Below are positions 45,036-55,400 of a stretch of DNA of 64,000 nucleotides, one piece after another. The DNA comes from an uncultured Bacteroidota bacterium (GTDB lineage Bacteria > Bacteroidota > Bacteroidia > AKYH767-A > OLB10), in NCBI GenBank assembly GCA_900696575.1, contig CAADHD010000025.1:211753-275752 (forward strand), read 5' to 3'. Below the pieces are notes generated by a model. It did not search any database. It was not told the DNA's origin and saw only the letters and a list, made by a program, of their open reading frames with translations. The position numbers and the translations under genes are program-made. Every line of letters begins with the position of its first letter. Position 1 is the stretch's first letter.

Positions 45036-48000
45036 TTATTCCTCCGTGTCTTCAATTGATTTTTCCTGTTTTTCTCTCATTTCCTGAATGGCTTTTTCGT
45101 TTTCAGTTTTCATTAAGGCATCGTATTTCTGCCGGGCAATAGAAAGAATATCTTCGGGATCATTGGCATTCATTTCATAGTTATCAATAATGCTTTTCAG
45201 GGTATGCTTGGCCTGGAAAACATCTTTCAGTGCCACGTAATTATCGCTAAGCAGGATAAAACTTTTCGCCACCCAGTAATCATAAGAAGGAACCTGGTTG
45301 ATTACTTCAAAACAACGTTTTTGTGATTCTTTATAATTAGCCTGTTGATAATACACCCAGGCAATGTAATAGCGGGCTTCGGCTCCGGTTTCGCCCGAGG
45401 CAGTTTTTACAAGCGTTTTAAATTCTTCCATAGCAGCTGCATAATCGCGTGACTCAAGAAGTGTTTTAGCATAAATCATTCTGGCTTCGTTTATCAGAGA
45501 AGCAGGGGCTTTCTCCTGAGCCATTACCTTTTGTGCGCTGATTCCGGCAGAATTGAATTTTCCGGTCAGAAAATGGCATCTCATCAGGCCGGCCTGCGCG
45601 GCAATAACATTGTCTTTAAACGCTGCCGTTTCTTCAAGCCGGCCATAGAGTTCGGCCGATTTGTCATAATTCTTTTTATCAAAATAAATTCCTGCTGCAC
45701 GCAGCAACGAACGTTCTGAGAAATTTCCCTTTGGTGCAGCCAGTACACTTTCATAGCCAGTTAATGCCTCATCAAAACGTTTCAGACGGAAATCGCTGTC
45801 GGCTTTGTAAAAAGCAGCGGCAACAGCGTTTGCACCATCAGGATAACGTTTAAGGTAATTGTCAAAATCGCGTGAAGCCTTTTCAAAATCGCCTTTTAGA
45901 TAAACCTGCTCCGCTGCATCATAAATAATTTTTTCCTGCTCAGTAATACTCACATCGGCAAAAGGAACGGATTTTACATAGTCAAAATAACCCTCGGCAT
46001 TCCCCTGGCTTACATAGATATTTTTAATGCTTACTAAAGCAGAGGCAGCTTCGGCCGTGCCGGGGTGTTCAGTAACTACTTTTTTATAAGCTGTCATTGC
46101 CTGATCGTCTTTATTCTCATTAAAGAGAATAAGGGCTAGATTGAGTTTTGCTTTAGGAACATAAACGCTTTGCGTATAGGAAGTCAAAATCTGTCTGAAC
46201 TGCGTTTCTGCATTCCTGTTTTCGCCAAGAGTAAGAAAAGCGGTGCCGCGCTCAAATACGGCATCATCGGCATAAGCCGATTTGCTGTACTTCGACAGGA
46301 GTGTTTGCATGGTTGAAGCCTTAGCATTCAGATTGCCTTGTATGCCCTGAATCATCGCTTTTTGAAAAAGAGCATAATCAGCGCCTGAAGCACTGGCATT
46401 GATAGCCTCATCATAAAAGGAAATGGCACTGAGGTATTCTTTCTGCATAAATAAACCATCAGCAATACGGACCAATGCATCATGGTAACGGGCTTTATCA
46501 GTTTCATTTTTGTTTCGGATATACTTGCGAAACCAGTCGGAAGATTCGCGGTAATTCTCTGTTTTAAAATGGGCATAACCTAAGCCATAATTGGCAGTAT
46601 TGTAAACGGGAGTATTGACAGAAGGCGGATTGAAAATAAAAATGCGGTATTGCTTAACGGCATCTTCGTAACGTCCTAATGCATAAAACGATTCGGCCTT
46701 CCAGTACATCGCCAGTGCACGGAGGCTTTCATCATGATTGGAAACAATGGCTTTGGTAAACAAGTCTGTCGCTTTCTGATAATCCCTGTCATTAAAAAAC
46801 TCCACTCCACGATAGTAGGCTACCTTCTGGTAAGCTTTGGCAACACGCAGACTTTTATTAGGGATATTCTCAAGGGCAGTAAGTGCATCTTTGTAGTTGC
46901 GCGTATTCAAATAAACCTGAGCCAGCAGTTCGTTGGCTTCATCTGTTTTCTTTGTTCCGGGATATTGCTTCACATAATCTTTCAGCGCATTTACGGCTAC
47001 TGACTGGAAATTCAATTCATAAGAAAGTTTAGCATAATTAAATAAGGCATCTTCCTTCACCGATTTATCAAAATCCATCTGCGAAGCAAACTGAAAAGCA
47101 TTGCGTGCACTTTGTTTATTTTTTAAGATGATGAAACATCCGCCCAGGTGATAATAAGCATTCTGAGCTATGGCATCTTTCACATTGACTACCTTTTCGA
47201 AATAAGAAACCGCTTTCTCACAATTACTGGTTTTGTAATGGCAGTAGCCTAACTGATAAAAATCTTCACGTGAGGGTTGCGGAAATCCGGCACGGTACTC
47301 TTCAAGATACTTCAGGGCTTCTTTCCAGTTTCCTTTCCGGTAATACGATTCGGCTACGATCCTTTTAATATCAACTGCATTTTTCAGATTGTTATCGGAA
47401 AGTTTAGGAACGGCATAGCTGATAACATCATCATATTTCTGCTGCTCAAAATAAATCTGAACGATGTAATAAGGAATAACCGGCCCGAAGGTTTCCGAAT
47501 TTTTCAGTTTTTCAAATGAACTCAGAGCAGTACTGTAATTGTTGTTGGCGTATGCTACATGAGCATAGTAATAATTTGCGGCAGTTTTATACTTTGATTC
47601 AGAATTGAGAATTTCACGGAAAGACTTACTGGCCTTATCCATATCCCCTTTCTGGAAATACGCATAGCCCAACTTGAAATAATACTCGGCTATTTCTTCA
47701 TTGGTTAAAAAAGAAATATCGGTTTTTTCAAACCAATCAATCACCCTGCTGTATTTTTTTGATTTGTAGTAAATGCGTCCTAACTGAAAACCGGCAGCTT
47801 TGGCATAAATGTTTTCGGGATGCTGCTCCGTAAATTCCACTAATCTTTTTTCGGCATCGGGATGAAACAATTCGGCAGCACATACTCCTGAATAATACCG
47901 GGCATTGATAAGGTTCAGTTGCGAACCTTTTCCTTCAGCAATAAACTGATTGAACTGATCGAGTGCAGCGCTGTATTTTTCTTTGGTATAAAGTTCCATG

Positions 48001-48107
48001 GCCAGCCTGTACCCGCGGTCGCCATCAGTATAAACTGCAGTCTGTTGACCGCTTGAAGAAAAATAAAAAACGAGTGCAAGCAGAAAAAAAAGAGTGTGTT
48101 TTCTCAT
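45036..48107 (-). CDS. large tetratricopeptide-repeat protein, exported
   Basis: A 1023-residue protein with a signal peptide (about 1-20) and more than 20 TPR-like helical hairpins over nearly its whole length (for example AGFQLGRIYYKSKKYSRVIDW, YFKLGYAYFQKGDMDKA, YQLGYCHYKTSNCEKAV). The tail is Glu/Lys-rich. It probably acts as a periplasmic scaffold. It is encoded three bases before the outer-membrane barrel gene on the same strand and likely works with it. There is no catalytic domain. Confidence 0.88.
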   Translation of the reverse strand: MRKHTLFFLLALVFYFSSSGQQTAVYTDGDRGYRLAMELYTKEKYSAALDQFNQFIAEGKGSQLNLINARYYSGVCAAELFHPDAEKRLVEFTEQHPENIYAKAAGFQLGRIYYKSKKYSRVIDWFEKTDISFLTNEEIAEYYFKLGYAYFQKGDMDKASKSFREILNSESKYKTAANYYYAHVAYANNNYSTALSSFEKLKNSETFGPVIPYYIVQIYFEQQKYDDVISYAVPKLSDNNLKNAVDIKRIVAESYYRKGNWKEALKYLEEYRAGFPQPSREDFYQLGYCHYKTSNCEKAVSYFEKVVNVKDAIAQNAYYHLGGCFIILKNKQSARNAFQFASQMDFDKSVKEDALFNYAKLSYELNFQSVAVNALKDYVKQYPGTKKTDEANELLAQVYLNTRNYKDALTALENIPNKSLRVAKAYQKVAYYRGVEFFNDRDYQKATDLFTKAIVSNHDESLRALAMYWKAESFYALGRYEDAVKQYRIFIFNPPSVNTPVYNTANYGLGYAHFKTENYRESSDWFRKYIRNKNETDKARYHDALVRIADGLFMQKEYLSAISFYDEAINASASGADYALFQKAMIQGIQGNLNAKASTMQTLLSKYSKSAYADDAVFERGTAFLTLGENRNAETQFRQILTSYTQSVYVPKAKLNLALILFNENKDDQAMTAYKKVVTEHPGTAEAASALVSIKNIYVSQGNAEGYFDYVKSVPFADVSITEQEKIIYDAAEQVYLKGDFEKASRDFDNYLKRYPDGANAVAAAFYKADSDFRLKRFDEALTGYESVLAAPKGNFSERSLLRAAGIYFDKKNYDKSAELYGRLEETAAFKDNVIAAQAGLMRCHFLTGKFNSAGISAQKVMAQEKAPASLINEARMIYAKTLLESRDYAAAMEEFKTLVKTASGETGAEARYYIAWVYYQQANYKESQKRCFEVINQVPSYDYWVAKSFILLSDNYVALKDVFQAKHTLKSIIDNYEMNANDPEDILSIARQKYDALMKTENEKAIQEMREKQEKSIEDTEE

Positions 48108-48329
48108 GTATGCTGTTTAAATATGCGAATGAATAAAGTGCGAAATTACTTGTGCAAAACGCCAATAGCATAAAGCATATTGAAGAATGACGTTATTTTA
48201 TGAACATGAAAATGCGAAAAAAAACAGGAGCCTCATCAACATGAACTCTTGCTGAACACCAAATAACTTTCTGAGATTTGATTAAACCAAAACATTTCTC
48301 AATGTATCATAGCGGGTAAATAAAGAATT

Positions 48330-49205
48330 ATGAAAACAACATCTTTAGTAATTGCAGTATTCAGCATGGCAGTTGCCATCAGCGCTTGTAAAAAAGACAA
48401 AAACGAAACACTTGATCTGGCCGAAGATGCACGGATTGCTTATGACAATTCCGTTGCCGAGGCTTCCTTTGACAATGTATCCTCCGTTGCCGATGAAGGT
48501 TACCGCTTAAAAGAAAATACATCCGGAGCTTCTGCCAGTTTCATTGCCGGTTCTGTTACAAATTGTTTGACAATTACACTTGACACTGTTTCCAATCCGC
48601 ATGTGTTAACTCTTGATTTCGGCAATACGGATTGTTTGTGTAAAGACGGTAATTACCGGAGAGGCAAAATCATTGTTTCCTACACTGGCCATTACCGCGA
48701 TTCAGGTCACCAGCACACCATCTCCTTTGATAATTATTTTATTAACTTCAATAAGATTGAAGGAACCAAAACCGTAGTAAACAACGGACACAACAGCAGT
48801 GGTAACCTCTGGTTCAGTATTACCGTTAGCGGCTCGGTTACCATTGATCCGCAGTATAGCTTTAATCAAACCGGAGGTACCATTAATTACACTTCGAGCC
48901 GCACACGTGAATGGATTGCAGGTGAAAGTACTTTTGCCTGGAACGATGATGTTTATCTGATTAGCGGATCAGCTTCAGGAACCACAACAACCGGCAATGC
49001 TTATTCATTATCCATCCAAGCCGGACAACCGCTGAGGCTCGAAATCGGGTTCCCGCATTTTGTAAGCGGCATTCTTGAAATCACCCCGCAGGGTAAATCA
49101 ACCCGGTACATTGATTACTCTTATCTAAATAACCAGCGCGACAACCTTGCATTGCTTACCGTTAACGGACAAACAAGAATTATAACCTTAGGAAGAAGAA
49201 ATTAA
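48330..49205 (+). CDS. lipoprotein of unknown function
   Basis: A 291-residue lipoprotein with lipobox AISAC (Cys20) followed by KKDKNE, typical of Bacteroidota surface or periplasmic lipoproteins. The mature part is strand-rich, with NCLTITLDT, LTLDFGNTDCLCKDGNYRRGKI and a Cys pair (CLC) that may form a disulfide. I do not recognise the domain. The gene is a single unit: a 222-base gap precedes it with no visible signal, and a strong terminator follows 20 bases after the stop. Confidence 0.75.
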   Translation: MKTTSLVIAVFSMAVAISACKKDKNETLDLAEDARIAYDNSVAEASFDNVSSVADEGYRLKENTSGASASFIAGSVTNCLTITLDTVSNPHVLTLDFGNTDCLCKDGNYRRGKIIVSYTGHYRDSGHQHTISFDNYFINFNKIEGTKTVVNNGHNSSGNLWFSITVSGSVTIDPQYSFNQTGGTINYTSSRTREWIAGESTFAWNDDVYLISGSASGTTTTGNAYSLSIQAGQPLRLEIGFPHFVSGILEITPQGKSTRYIDYSYLNNQRDNLALLTVNGQTRIITLGRRN

Positions 49206-49225
49206 ACTGAAAAACCATGATTCAG

Positions 49226-49260
49226 GAGAGCTGTCTTTTGCATGACGGCTCTCTTTTTTT
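49226..49260 (+). terminator. intrinsic terminator of the lipoprotein gene
   Basis: A ten-pair stem (gagagctgtc / gacggctctc, one G-U) with an eight-base loop, followed by seven T. It lies 20 bases after the stop codon. Confidence 0.9.
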
Positions 49261-49305
49261 GTATAAGCGAATTGATATACCTTAGCCACCTGTTAACCTG
49301 ATGGT

Positions 49306-50082
49306 ATGATCAATACTTACGGAATGAATGGCAATCATTCAAAACCTTTGATTGATGTTTGCTTCACTCCTGCCTTGTTTCATTTGTATGACCCCAAAGA
49401 CAGCATTGTAGTAGTAATTGATGTACTGCGTGCCACTTCTTCTATTTGCATAGCTTTTCATCACGGAGTAAACAGCATCATACCGGTATCAGAAGTGGAA
49501 GAAGCTTATGAATACAAGCAGAAGGGTTACCTTGTTGCGGTTGAACGTCAGGGAAGCAAGGTTGAAGGTTTTGATTTCGGCAACTCGCCTTATGATTTCA
49601 TGAATCCTCAATTGAAGGGAAAAGATGTTGTCTTAACCACTACCAATGGAACTCATGCGATACAGACGGCAAAAAATTCTTTTAAGGTGGTGATAGGCTC
49701 GTTTCTCAATCTTGACATGCTTTGCCGGTGGCTTAGCTTACAAAATAGAAATGTAATAGCCCTTTGTGCCGGATGGAAAAACTCCTTCAATCTTGAAGAT
49801 ACCTTACTGGCCGGAGCATTAGTTTTCCGGCTTCGCGAACACTTTGCCTTCAGTTATGGCCGTGATACCTGTATCGCTGCCGAATACCTTTACCTGCTGG
49901 CGCGGAAAGACATGTATCAGTTTTTAAAAGAATCTTCTCACCGTATGAGACTGGAAAAACTCGGGATTGAAAAAGATATTGAATTCTGTCTTATACCGGA
50001 TACTGCGCCTGTGATTCCTGTTCTTCACGGTATTTCACTTGTTAATGATGTAGTTGGCATTAACGCTTTATCCACCTCATGA
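49306..50082 (+). CDS. comB: ComB-like 2-phosphosulfolactate phosphatase
   Basis: A 258-residue ComB-family protein. ComB removes phosphate from 2-phosphosulfolactate to give sulfolactate, a step towards coenzyme M in methanogens. Seen: the N-terminal IDVCFTPALF, IDVLRATSSICIAFHHG, GFDFGNSPYDF, LTTTNGTHAI, CAGWKNSFNLEDTLLAGAL and the C-terminal IPVLHG stretch, all typical of the family. comA and comC are not in the window and bacteria generally lack coenzyme M, so the substrate here is uncertain. An ATG at 49324 is an alternative start. The stop overlaps the next start by four bases (ATGA). Confidence 0.9.
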   Translation: MINTYGMNGNHSKPLIDVCFTPALFHLYDPKDSIVVVIDVLRATSSICIAFHHGVNSIIPVSEVEEAYEYKQKGYLVAVERQGSKVEGFDFGNSPYDFMNPQLKGKDVVLTTTNGTHAIQTAKNSFKVVIGSFLNLDMLCRWLSLQNRNVIALCAGWKNSFNLEDTLLAGALVFRLREHFAFSYGRDTCIAAEYLYLLARKDMYQFLKESSHRMRLEKLGIEKDIEFCLIPDTAPVIPVLHGISLVNDVVGINALSTS

Positions 50083-51053
50083 AACGACCCATTGCTGTTG
50101 TTTTCTTGATACTTCTACCCTCATCATGGCTGATTTTTGCCTGGGGATTTTTTGCGCATAAAAAAATCAATCATTTAGCTGTTTTCACTTTGCCGCCCGG
50201 TATGTTTGGTTTTTACAAAGAGCATATTGTTTTCTTATCAGAACATGCCGTTGATCCTGATAAACGCAGGTATGCCATTGCCGATGAAGCCGCACGCCAT
50301 TACATTGACCTTGATCATTATGGTGAAAATCCGTTTGAGGTTTTTCCATTGACCTGGAAGCAGGCCGTTGAAAAATTTTCGGAAGACACATTAATGTCTT
50401 ACGGCATTGTTCCCTGGTGGGTACTGGTGATGCATGGCCGGCTAACCGATGCTTTCAAAGCGCGAAATGCCAATGCCATACTCCGGTTGAGCGCAGACAT
50501 TGGACATTATATTGCCGATGCCCATGTGCCATTGCATTGCACCAAAAATTACAACGGACAATTAACCAACCAGCATGGTATTCATGCGTTTTGGGAATCG
50601 CGGTTGCCGGAGCTCTTTAATCAGGATTATGATTTTTTTACCGGTAAAGCACAGATTCTTGAAAATCCTTATCGTGAAATCTGGCGGGTAGTTTATCAAA
50701 GCTATATGGCAAAAGACTCTGTTCTTTCTTTTGAAGCTGAACTCAATAATCAGCTCTCTGCAGACAGAAAATATGTTTACGAACAGCGCGGGGCTTCCAC
50801 TTTGCGTACCTATTCACGCGAATATTCCGAAGCCTATCATAACCTCTTAGCCGGCCAAGTGGAAAGACGAATGCGTGAAGCCATAATGTGCATCGGAAGT
50901 TTCTGGCTTACTGCATGGCATGCAGCCGGCCAGCCCGACTTAAGCAACCTGAAACTTAATCTGACTGAGGAAGAAAAAAAACAACTTGAAGAAGAAGACC
51001 GGATGTGGCGCACCGGTAAAGTAAAAAATGACAAAGGACATTCCGATCATTGA
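50079..51053 (+). CDS. S1/P1-nuclease/zinc phospholipase C-like exported enzyme
   Basis: A 324-residue exported protein. The signal peptide probably ends before Trp22, giving a mature W-G-x-x-x-H start. In the S1/P1 nuclease and zinc phospholipase C superfamily the N-terminal Trp and this His bind zinc. Further ligands appear in order: ARHYIDLDHY, GHYIADAHVPLH, and HGIHAFWES, so the tri-zinc site looks complete. Nuclease versus phospholipase activity cannot be decided from the sequence. The C-terminus is charged. Overlap with comB indicates translational coupling. Confidence 0.82.
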   Translation: MKRPIAVVFLILLPSSWLIFAWGFFAHKKINHLAVFTLPPGMFGFYKEHIVFLSEHAVDPDKRRYAIADEAARHYIDLDHYGENPFEVFPLTWKQAVEKFSEDTLMSYGIVPWWVLVMHGRLTDAFKARNANAILRLSADIGHYIADAHVPLHCTKNYNGQLTNQHGIHAFWESRLPELFNQDYDFFTGKAQILENPYREIWRVVYQSYMAKDSVLSFEAELNNQLSADRKYVYEQRGASTLRTYSREYSEAYHNLLAGQVERRMREAIMCIGSFWLTAWHAAGQPDLSNLKLNLTEEEKKQLEEEDRMWRTGKVKNDKGHSDH

Positions 51054-51124
51054 ATATTTTTTCAGCGTTAATTGCGTTGCTAAAAATTAAATCATCCCGT
51101 CATCATTCCTTCAAATCACCATTT

Positions 51125-51132
51125 TACTTTTG
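51125..51132 (+). promoter_or_regulatory. possible -7 element before the AsnB-like gene
   Basis: TACTTTTG, four bases before the ATG at 51137. A start from it would be leaderless, and no -33 is seen, so this is doubtful. The gene is probably transcribed mainly from the comB promoter. Confidence 0.2.
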
Positions 51133-51136
51133 TTGC

Positions 51137-52399
51137 ATGAATAAAATTTTTCTGACCATCATTTTACTGATTTCATTCAGCCTGAAATCACAATCAGCTT
51201 ACCTCCTGATACCAATGGATGAAACGCAAAAGAATCATCTGAAATCGTACGGAATTGCTTTCTGGTCATTGCAAAGAGAAGTAACCGTTGAATGGTTGCT
51301 CAATTACCGTGGAGGAAGTTTTATGATTATTCAGAATTCTGCCATTGAAAAGGAATGCATGATCCGCGGAGTTTCTTATACCGTAATTGCCAACAGTCAG
51401 GCCGATGCCATCCGCCTGGAGATAAGCGATCCGCAGGTGAACATGGAAGTGATGAAACTGGAGAAGGCTCCCAAAATAGCCGTGTATTCTCCTAAGGATA
51501 AACGGCCGTGGGATGATGCCGTTACCTTAGCGCTTACTTATGCCGAAATTCCTTACGATGTAGTGTATGACGAGGAAATCATTATTGGCAAACTACCGCT
51601 GTACGATTGGCTGCATCTGCATCATGAAGACTTTACAGGCCAATATGGTAAGTTTTACCGGATGTATAACCAGGCGCCCTGGTATCAGGAACAGGTACGA
51701 AGCAGTGAAGCAATGGCCAGAAGGTTAGGCTTCAATAAAGTTTCTCAGTTGAAATTAGGCGTTGCGCAGAAGATAAAAGAATTTACAGCCGGTGGCGGTT
51801 ATCTGTTTACCATGTGCAGCGGTACCGATTCGTATGATATTGCCCTCTCAGCCGAAGGCCTTGACATTTGCGAACACATGTATGATGGTGATGGAACTAC
51901 TCCCAATTACAACAGCAAACTTGATTTTGCCAAAACTTTCGCATTCGAAAATTACTCGCTGATTACTGATCCGCTCGAATATGAATTTTCGAACATTGAT
52001 ATTTATCCTCAGCAGCGGGGCATCAGAAGGGAAGAAGATGTGTTTACATTATTTGAATTTTCTGCCAAATGGGATCCTGTTCCCAGTATGTTATGCCAGA
52101 ATCATGAGCAGGTAATCAAAGGCTTTATGGGGCAGACAACAGGATTTGACAGCCGGTTTGTTAAAAAGGATGTCATTGTGATGGGAGAAAACAAAGCCGG
52201 CAATTTTGCCAAGTACATTCATGGCGATTATGGAAAAGGCACATGGACGTTTTACGGAGGCCACGATCCGGAAGATTATCAGCACATGGTGGGCGATCCA
52301 CCAACCGATTTGAATTTACATCCAAACTCTCCGGGTTACAGGTTAATTCTTAACAATGTGCTTTTTCCGGCTGCAAAAAAAATAAAACAGAAAACCTGA
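51137..52399 (+). CDS. secreted protein of a family often labelled 'asparagine synthetase B'
   Basis: A 420-residue protein with signal peptide (about 1-20). The mature N-terminus (LLIPMDETQKNHLKSYGIAFW, WLLNYRGGSF) matches a Bacteroidota family that automated pipelines often call asparagine synthetase B. I see neither an N-terminal-Cys glutaminase nor an ATP-binding synthetase motif, so that name looks wrong. The middle has KIAVYSPKDKRPWDD, HHEDFTGQYG and GGGYLFTMCSGTDSYDIAL, which suggests a class I glutamine-amidotransferase-like fold. The C-terminus has GHDPEDYQHMVGDPP. ATG 51137 is chosen over a TTG at 51050. It follows the S1/P1 gene by 83 bases and may share its function. Confidence 0.6.
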   Translation: MNKIFLTIILLISFSLKSQSAYLLIPMDETQKNHLKSYGIAFWSLQREVTVEWLLNYRGGSFMIIQNSAIEKECMIRGVSYTVIANSQADAIRLEISDPQVNMEVMKLEKAPKIAVYSPKDKRPWDDAVTLALTYAEIPYDVVYDEEIIIGKLPLYDWLHLHHEDFTGQYGKFYRMYNQAPWYQEQVRSSEAMARRLGFNKVSQLKLGVAQKIKEFTAGGGYLFTMCSGTDSYDIALSAEGLDICEHMYDGDGTTPNYNSKLDFAKTFAFENYSLITDPLEYEFSNIDIYPQQRGIRREEDVFTLFEFSAKWDPVPSMLCQNHEQVIKGFMGQTTGFDSRFVKKDVIVMGENKAGNFAKYIHGDYGKGTWTFYGGHDPEDYQHMVGDPPTDLNLHPNSPGYRLILNNVLFPAAKKIKQKT

Positions 52400-52414
52400 G
52401 CTGTTGCTTAGTCA

Positions 52415-55400
52415 TTACTGAATTACCGTTTTGGCAACAGCAATTTCATTGTTGCAACGAACCGTAGCAGTATAAAAACCCGCTGCGAATTCATCAGTGA
52501 TTATTACGCTGTTAATTCCGGCTTGCAATTCCATTTTTTCCCATTTAACCTTTTTACCGGTTGCATCCGCTATTTCAATAGTTGCGTTTCCTGAAGTTTC
52601 AGAATTAATATGCAGGCTTAACGAGCTTGATGAGATTACCTGCTGAATTGAAAGCACCGGTTTTGAATTACAAGCTGCTGATTGAACCTCTCCTACACGC
52701 GATGGCTGGCCGTTGAAATCTGTTTGCGAAAGACGGTAGATGGCAGATTTACCTTTTACTGTTTCGTCATCTACAAAAGAATAATAAGATGTTGCTGATG
52801 TTGTTCCTGCTCCTTTAACTTTAGCCAGTTCATTGAAAATTCTGCCATCAGTGGATTTTTCAATAAAGAAATAATCATTGTTCAGCTCTGATTGAGTAAC
52901 CCATTGAAGTGAAACTTTGCGATCGATGCAAACAGTTTTTATATATGCAAGCTGAACCGGCAAAGGAGAGGTGCTGCTGGATAATGTCCACCAGGTTCCA
53001 AGCCCGCTGATGCCGCTGGCCAACGTGGAGGTGGAAGTAGGATTAGACTGCACACCCTGAGCAGGTTCCCAACCATTGTTGGCAGGCGTCCACCGCTGAG
53101 CGCGAGGGTTTGTAATGGTACCCGATTCGGCACTCGTAGCTTCAAAGGTAATATCGGCAACAGCGGTACCGGAAACATCAACCCGCCAGAAACGGTCAAC
53201 TGTATTTGCGCTGTTATCGGCACCCGTTAAATCATTTACATGCAGAACACCGGCAGGATAAACCACATTGCTTGGCAGTGTATGATATGTTGCTACGCTC
53301 AGAGTGCCGGTAATGCCTGAAGTAGGCGAAAAGGTAAACGGTATGTAGTTAGAAGAATTATATCCGAAAGGAATAATATGGGTTCCGCCTGCAAAAGGAA
53401 TATTCCAGCGGAGTAATCCGCTTCCGTCTTCTGTTTCGCTGCGGATATAACCTGTGTTTCTGCTGACGTTTGCATAATCTTCAATAATGACCGGTCTTCC
53501 GCCTCCGTTGGATGGATTGTGATCGGTGTCTAAATTCAACTCCCCTCTTTCAAGTTGAAGCGTAGTTCTAACATAAACTTCGTTGGCTGCTTCCGGAGAA
53601 ACCCAGGAAGCATCTAATGTACCCTGGTGATTAATTTCTAAAATGCCGTATTTATGATTGTTGGTAGCGGCAATGCCATTCGGAATTCCGGTTACGGTCT
53701 GATTGGCTGTTCCGCAGTATTCAACAATGCTCAATGGATCAAGGTAATAATCCATCCGGTTCAATCCTGAAATCATAGAGTTAATGCAGGATGCAGTGGC
53801 TGTACCAGAATACAAACCTCCGGTATGGGCAGTCCTCAGCCTGGAATCCTGATTAAGCTGAATACAGGCATAATAATTTGCCTGCTGACGTGCCAAAATC
53901 TGCCTTGTTCCAAGGCTTAAGATACCATCCATTTCAAAAGTTGTATGGGTGTTTCGGTCAGAAGAAGCATGAGACGCGATTTGAAGTGGCTGAGTTGAAA
54001 ATTCGGCATCCAGTACACACTCACCGGATACAAAAATCTTTACTTGCCTTATATCATGGTTAGTTGAAGAGCGGTTATAGGTCGTGGTTCCTGTACGGTT
54101 AAACCAGATATTACCGAATTTGGTATATGTGGTAAGATGATTGGCATGACTGATTATGCCGGTACCCCCGACAGAGAAAGTGGTTCCGTAAATGTACAAG
54201 TAGTTTTCCGGATTCTCTTCACCCTGATAAGCATCGAAGCTTATGGTTCCACCGGTCTGATTGAAGTTACCCATTAAGGTTACCTGCACTGAGTCTGCTG
54301 TAACTGCATTTCTGGCGTGGAAATTAAAAGTACCTCCTGATTGTGTGTAGTTGCCGCTGATAATAAAATCGGTTTTACCGGTATTCCATTTTGCATTAAC
54401 AGTACCACCGGTTATGGAAACATTTCCGTTAACTGATACGGCAGCATTGCCTCCAACTGTTGAGCAATACAGATTACCTGCTGTAACAGTAAGATTATTC
54501 ATGATGCTGAGTGTAACATCATGATTATTGCCATAAGGTGTTGTTGTACCTGCAATAAAAACATCGGAGGCAGCCAAAGTCATGCTGCCGGATATTCCGA
54601 TAAACTCATTGCCCGAAGAAGCACTGCTAAGAAAATAAGCCGTAGTGTTAGAGCCCGATGTCATAAAATTACCTCCTATGGTAAGCATAAGGCCGGCATT
54701 ATTGATTCCCGCCTGGTTTATTAAAACAACCCTGTTAACACTAGAAGTAAACCTGATATCAAAATCGCCAAGGCAATTAATCACCACATTTCTGCCATCG
54801 GTAACATTACTATTATGAAAATAAAAACTGCCACCATTGTAATTAAATGAGCCAATAGTGCAAACGGCTGTTCCGTAATTGCCGGAAGTGGTGTTGTTGG
54901 TGCCGTAAAAAGTGCCATTGTTCATGGCCATAGATTGGGCAACATTCAAGGAAATACTTCCTAAACCGGCTGTCTGATAAAACAACCCTGAGCTAATGGT
55001 AAAATTTCTTCCTGCTGAAAGATTTACATCAGCACTTGAAGTGGTGTTATACTGTCCGTAAACAATTGAACTTGTAGAACTGATCAGTATATCTCTTCCA
55101 ACGGAGATGTTTGCAAGTCCGCTACTGTTAACCATGCGGAACGAGCCGCGAACAACAGTAAGATCATTGGTAACATTCAATTGCAATGTTCCTGTGCTTG
55201 AAGGGCTGTTGATAAAATAAAACACACTGCCAATTCCGTTCATGTAAAAGTTTCCGTTAATATTCACCACAACACTTCCTGTCGGATTAGCACCACCATT
55301 GATCTCATTACGGGCGCCACCGGTAACGTTCAAATTCGTAGTAGAGAAAGAAACACTGCCCGAACCGGTCTCATTAAGACGGAAATAATTCGGGTTTCCT

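Noticed and set aside
48108-48329. Possible small RNA or gene in the 222-base gap
   Set aside because: No stable hairpin, good promoter or coding frame is visible; a weak TAATTTCG on the minus strand probably belongs to the TPR gene.
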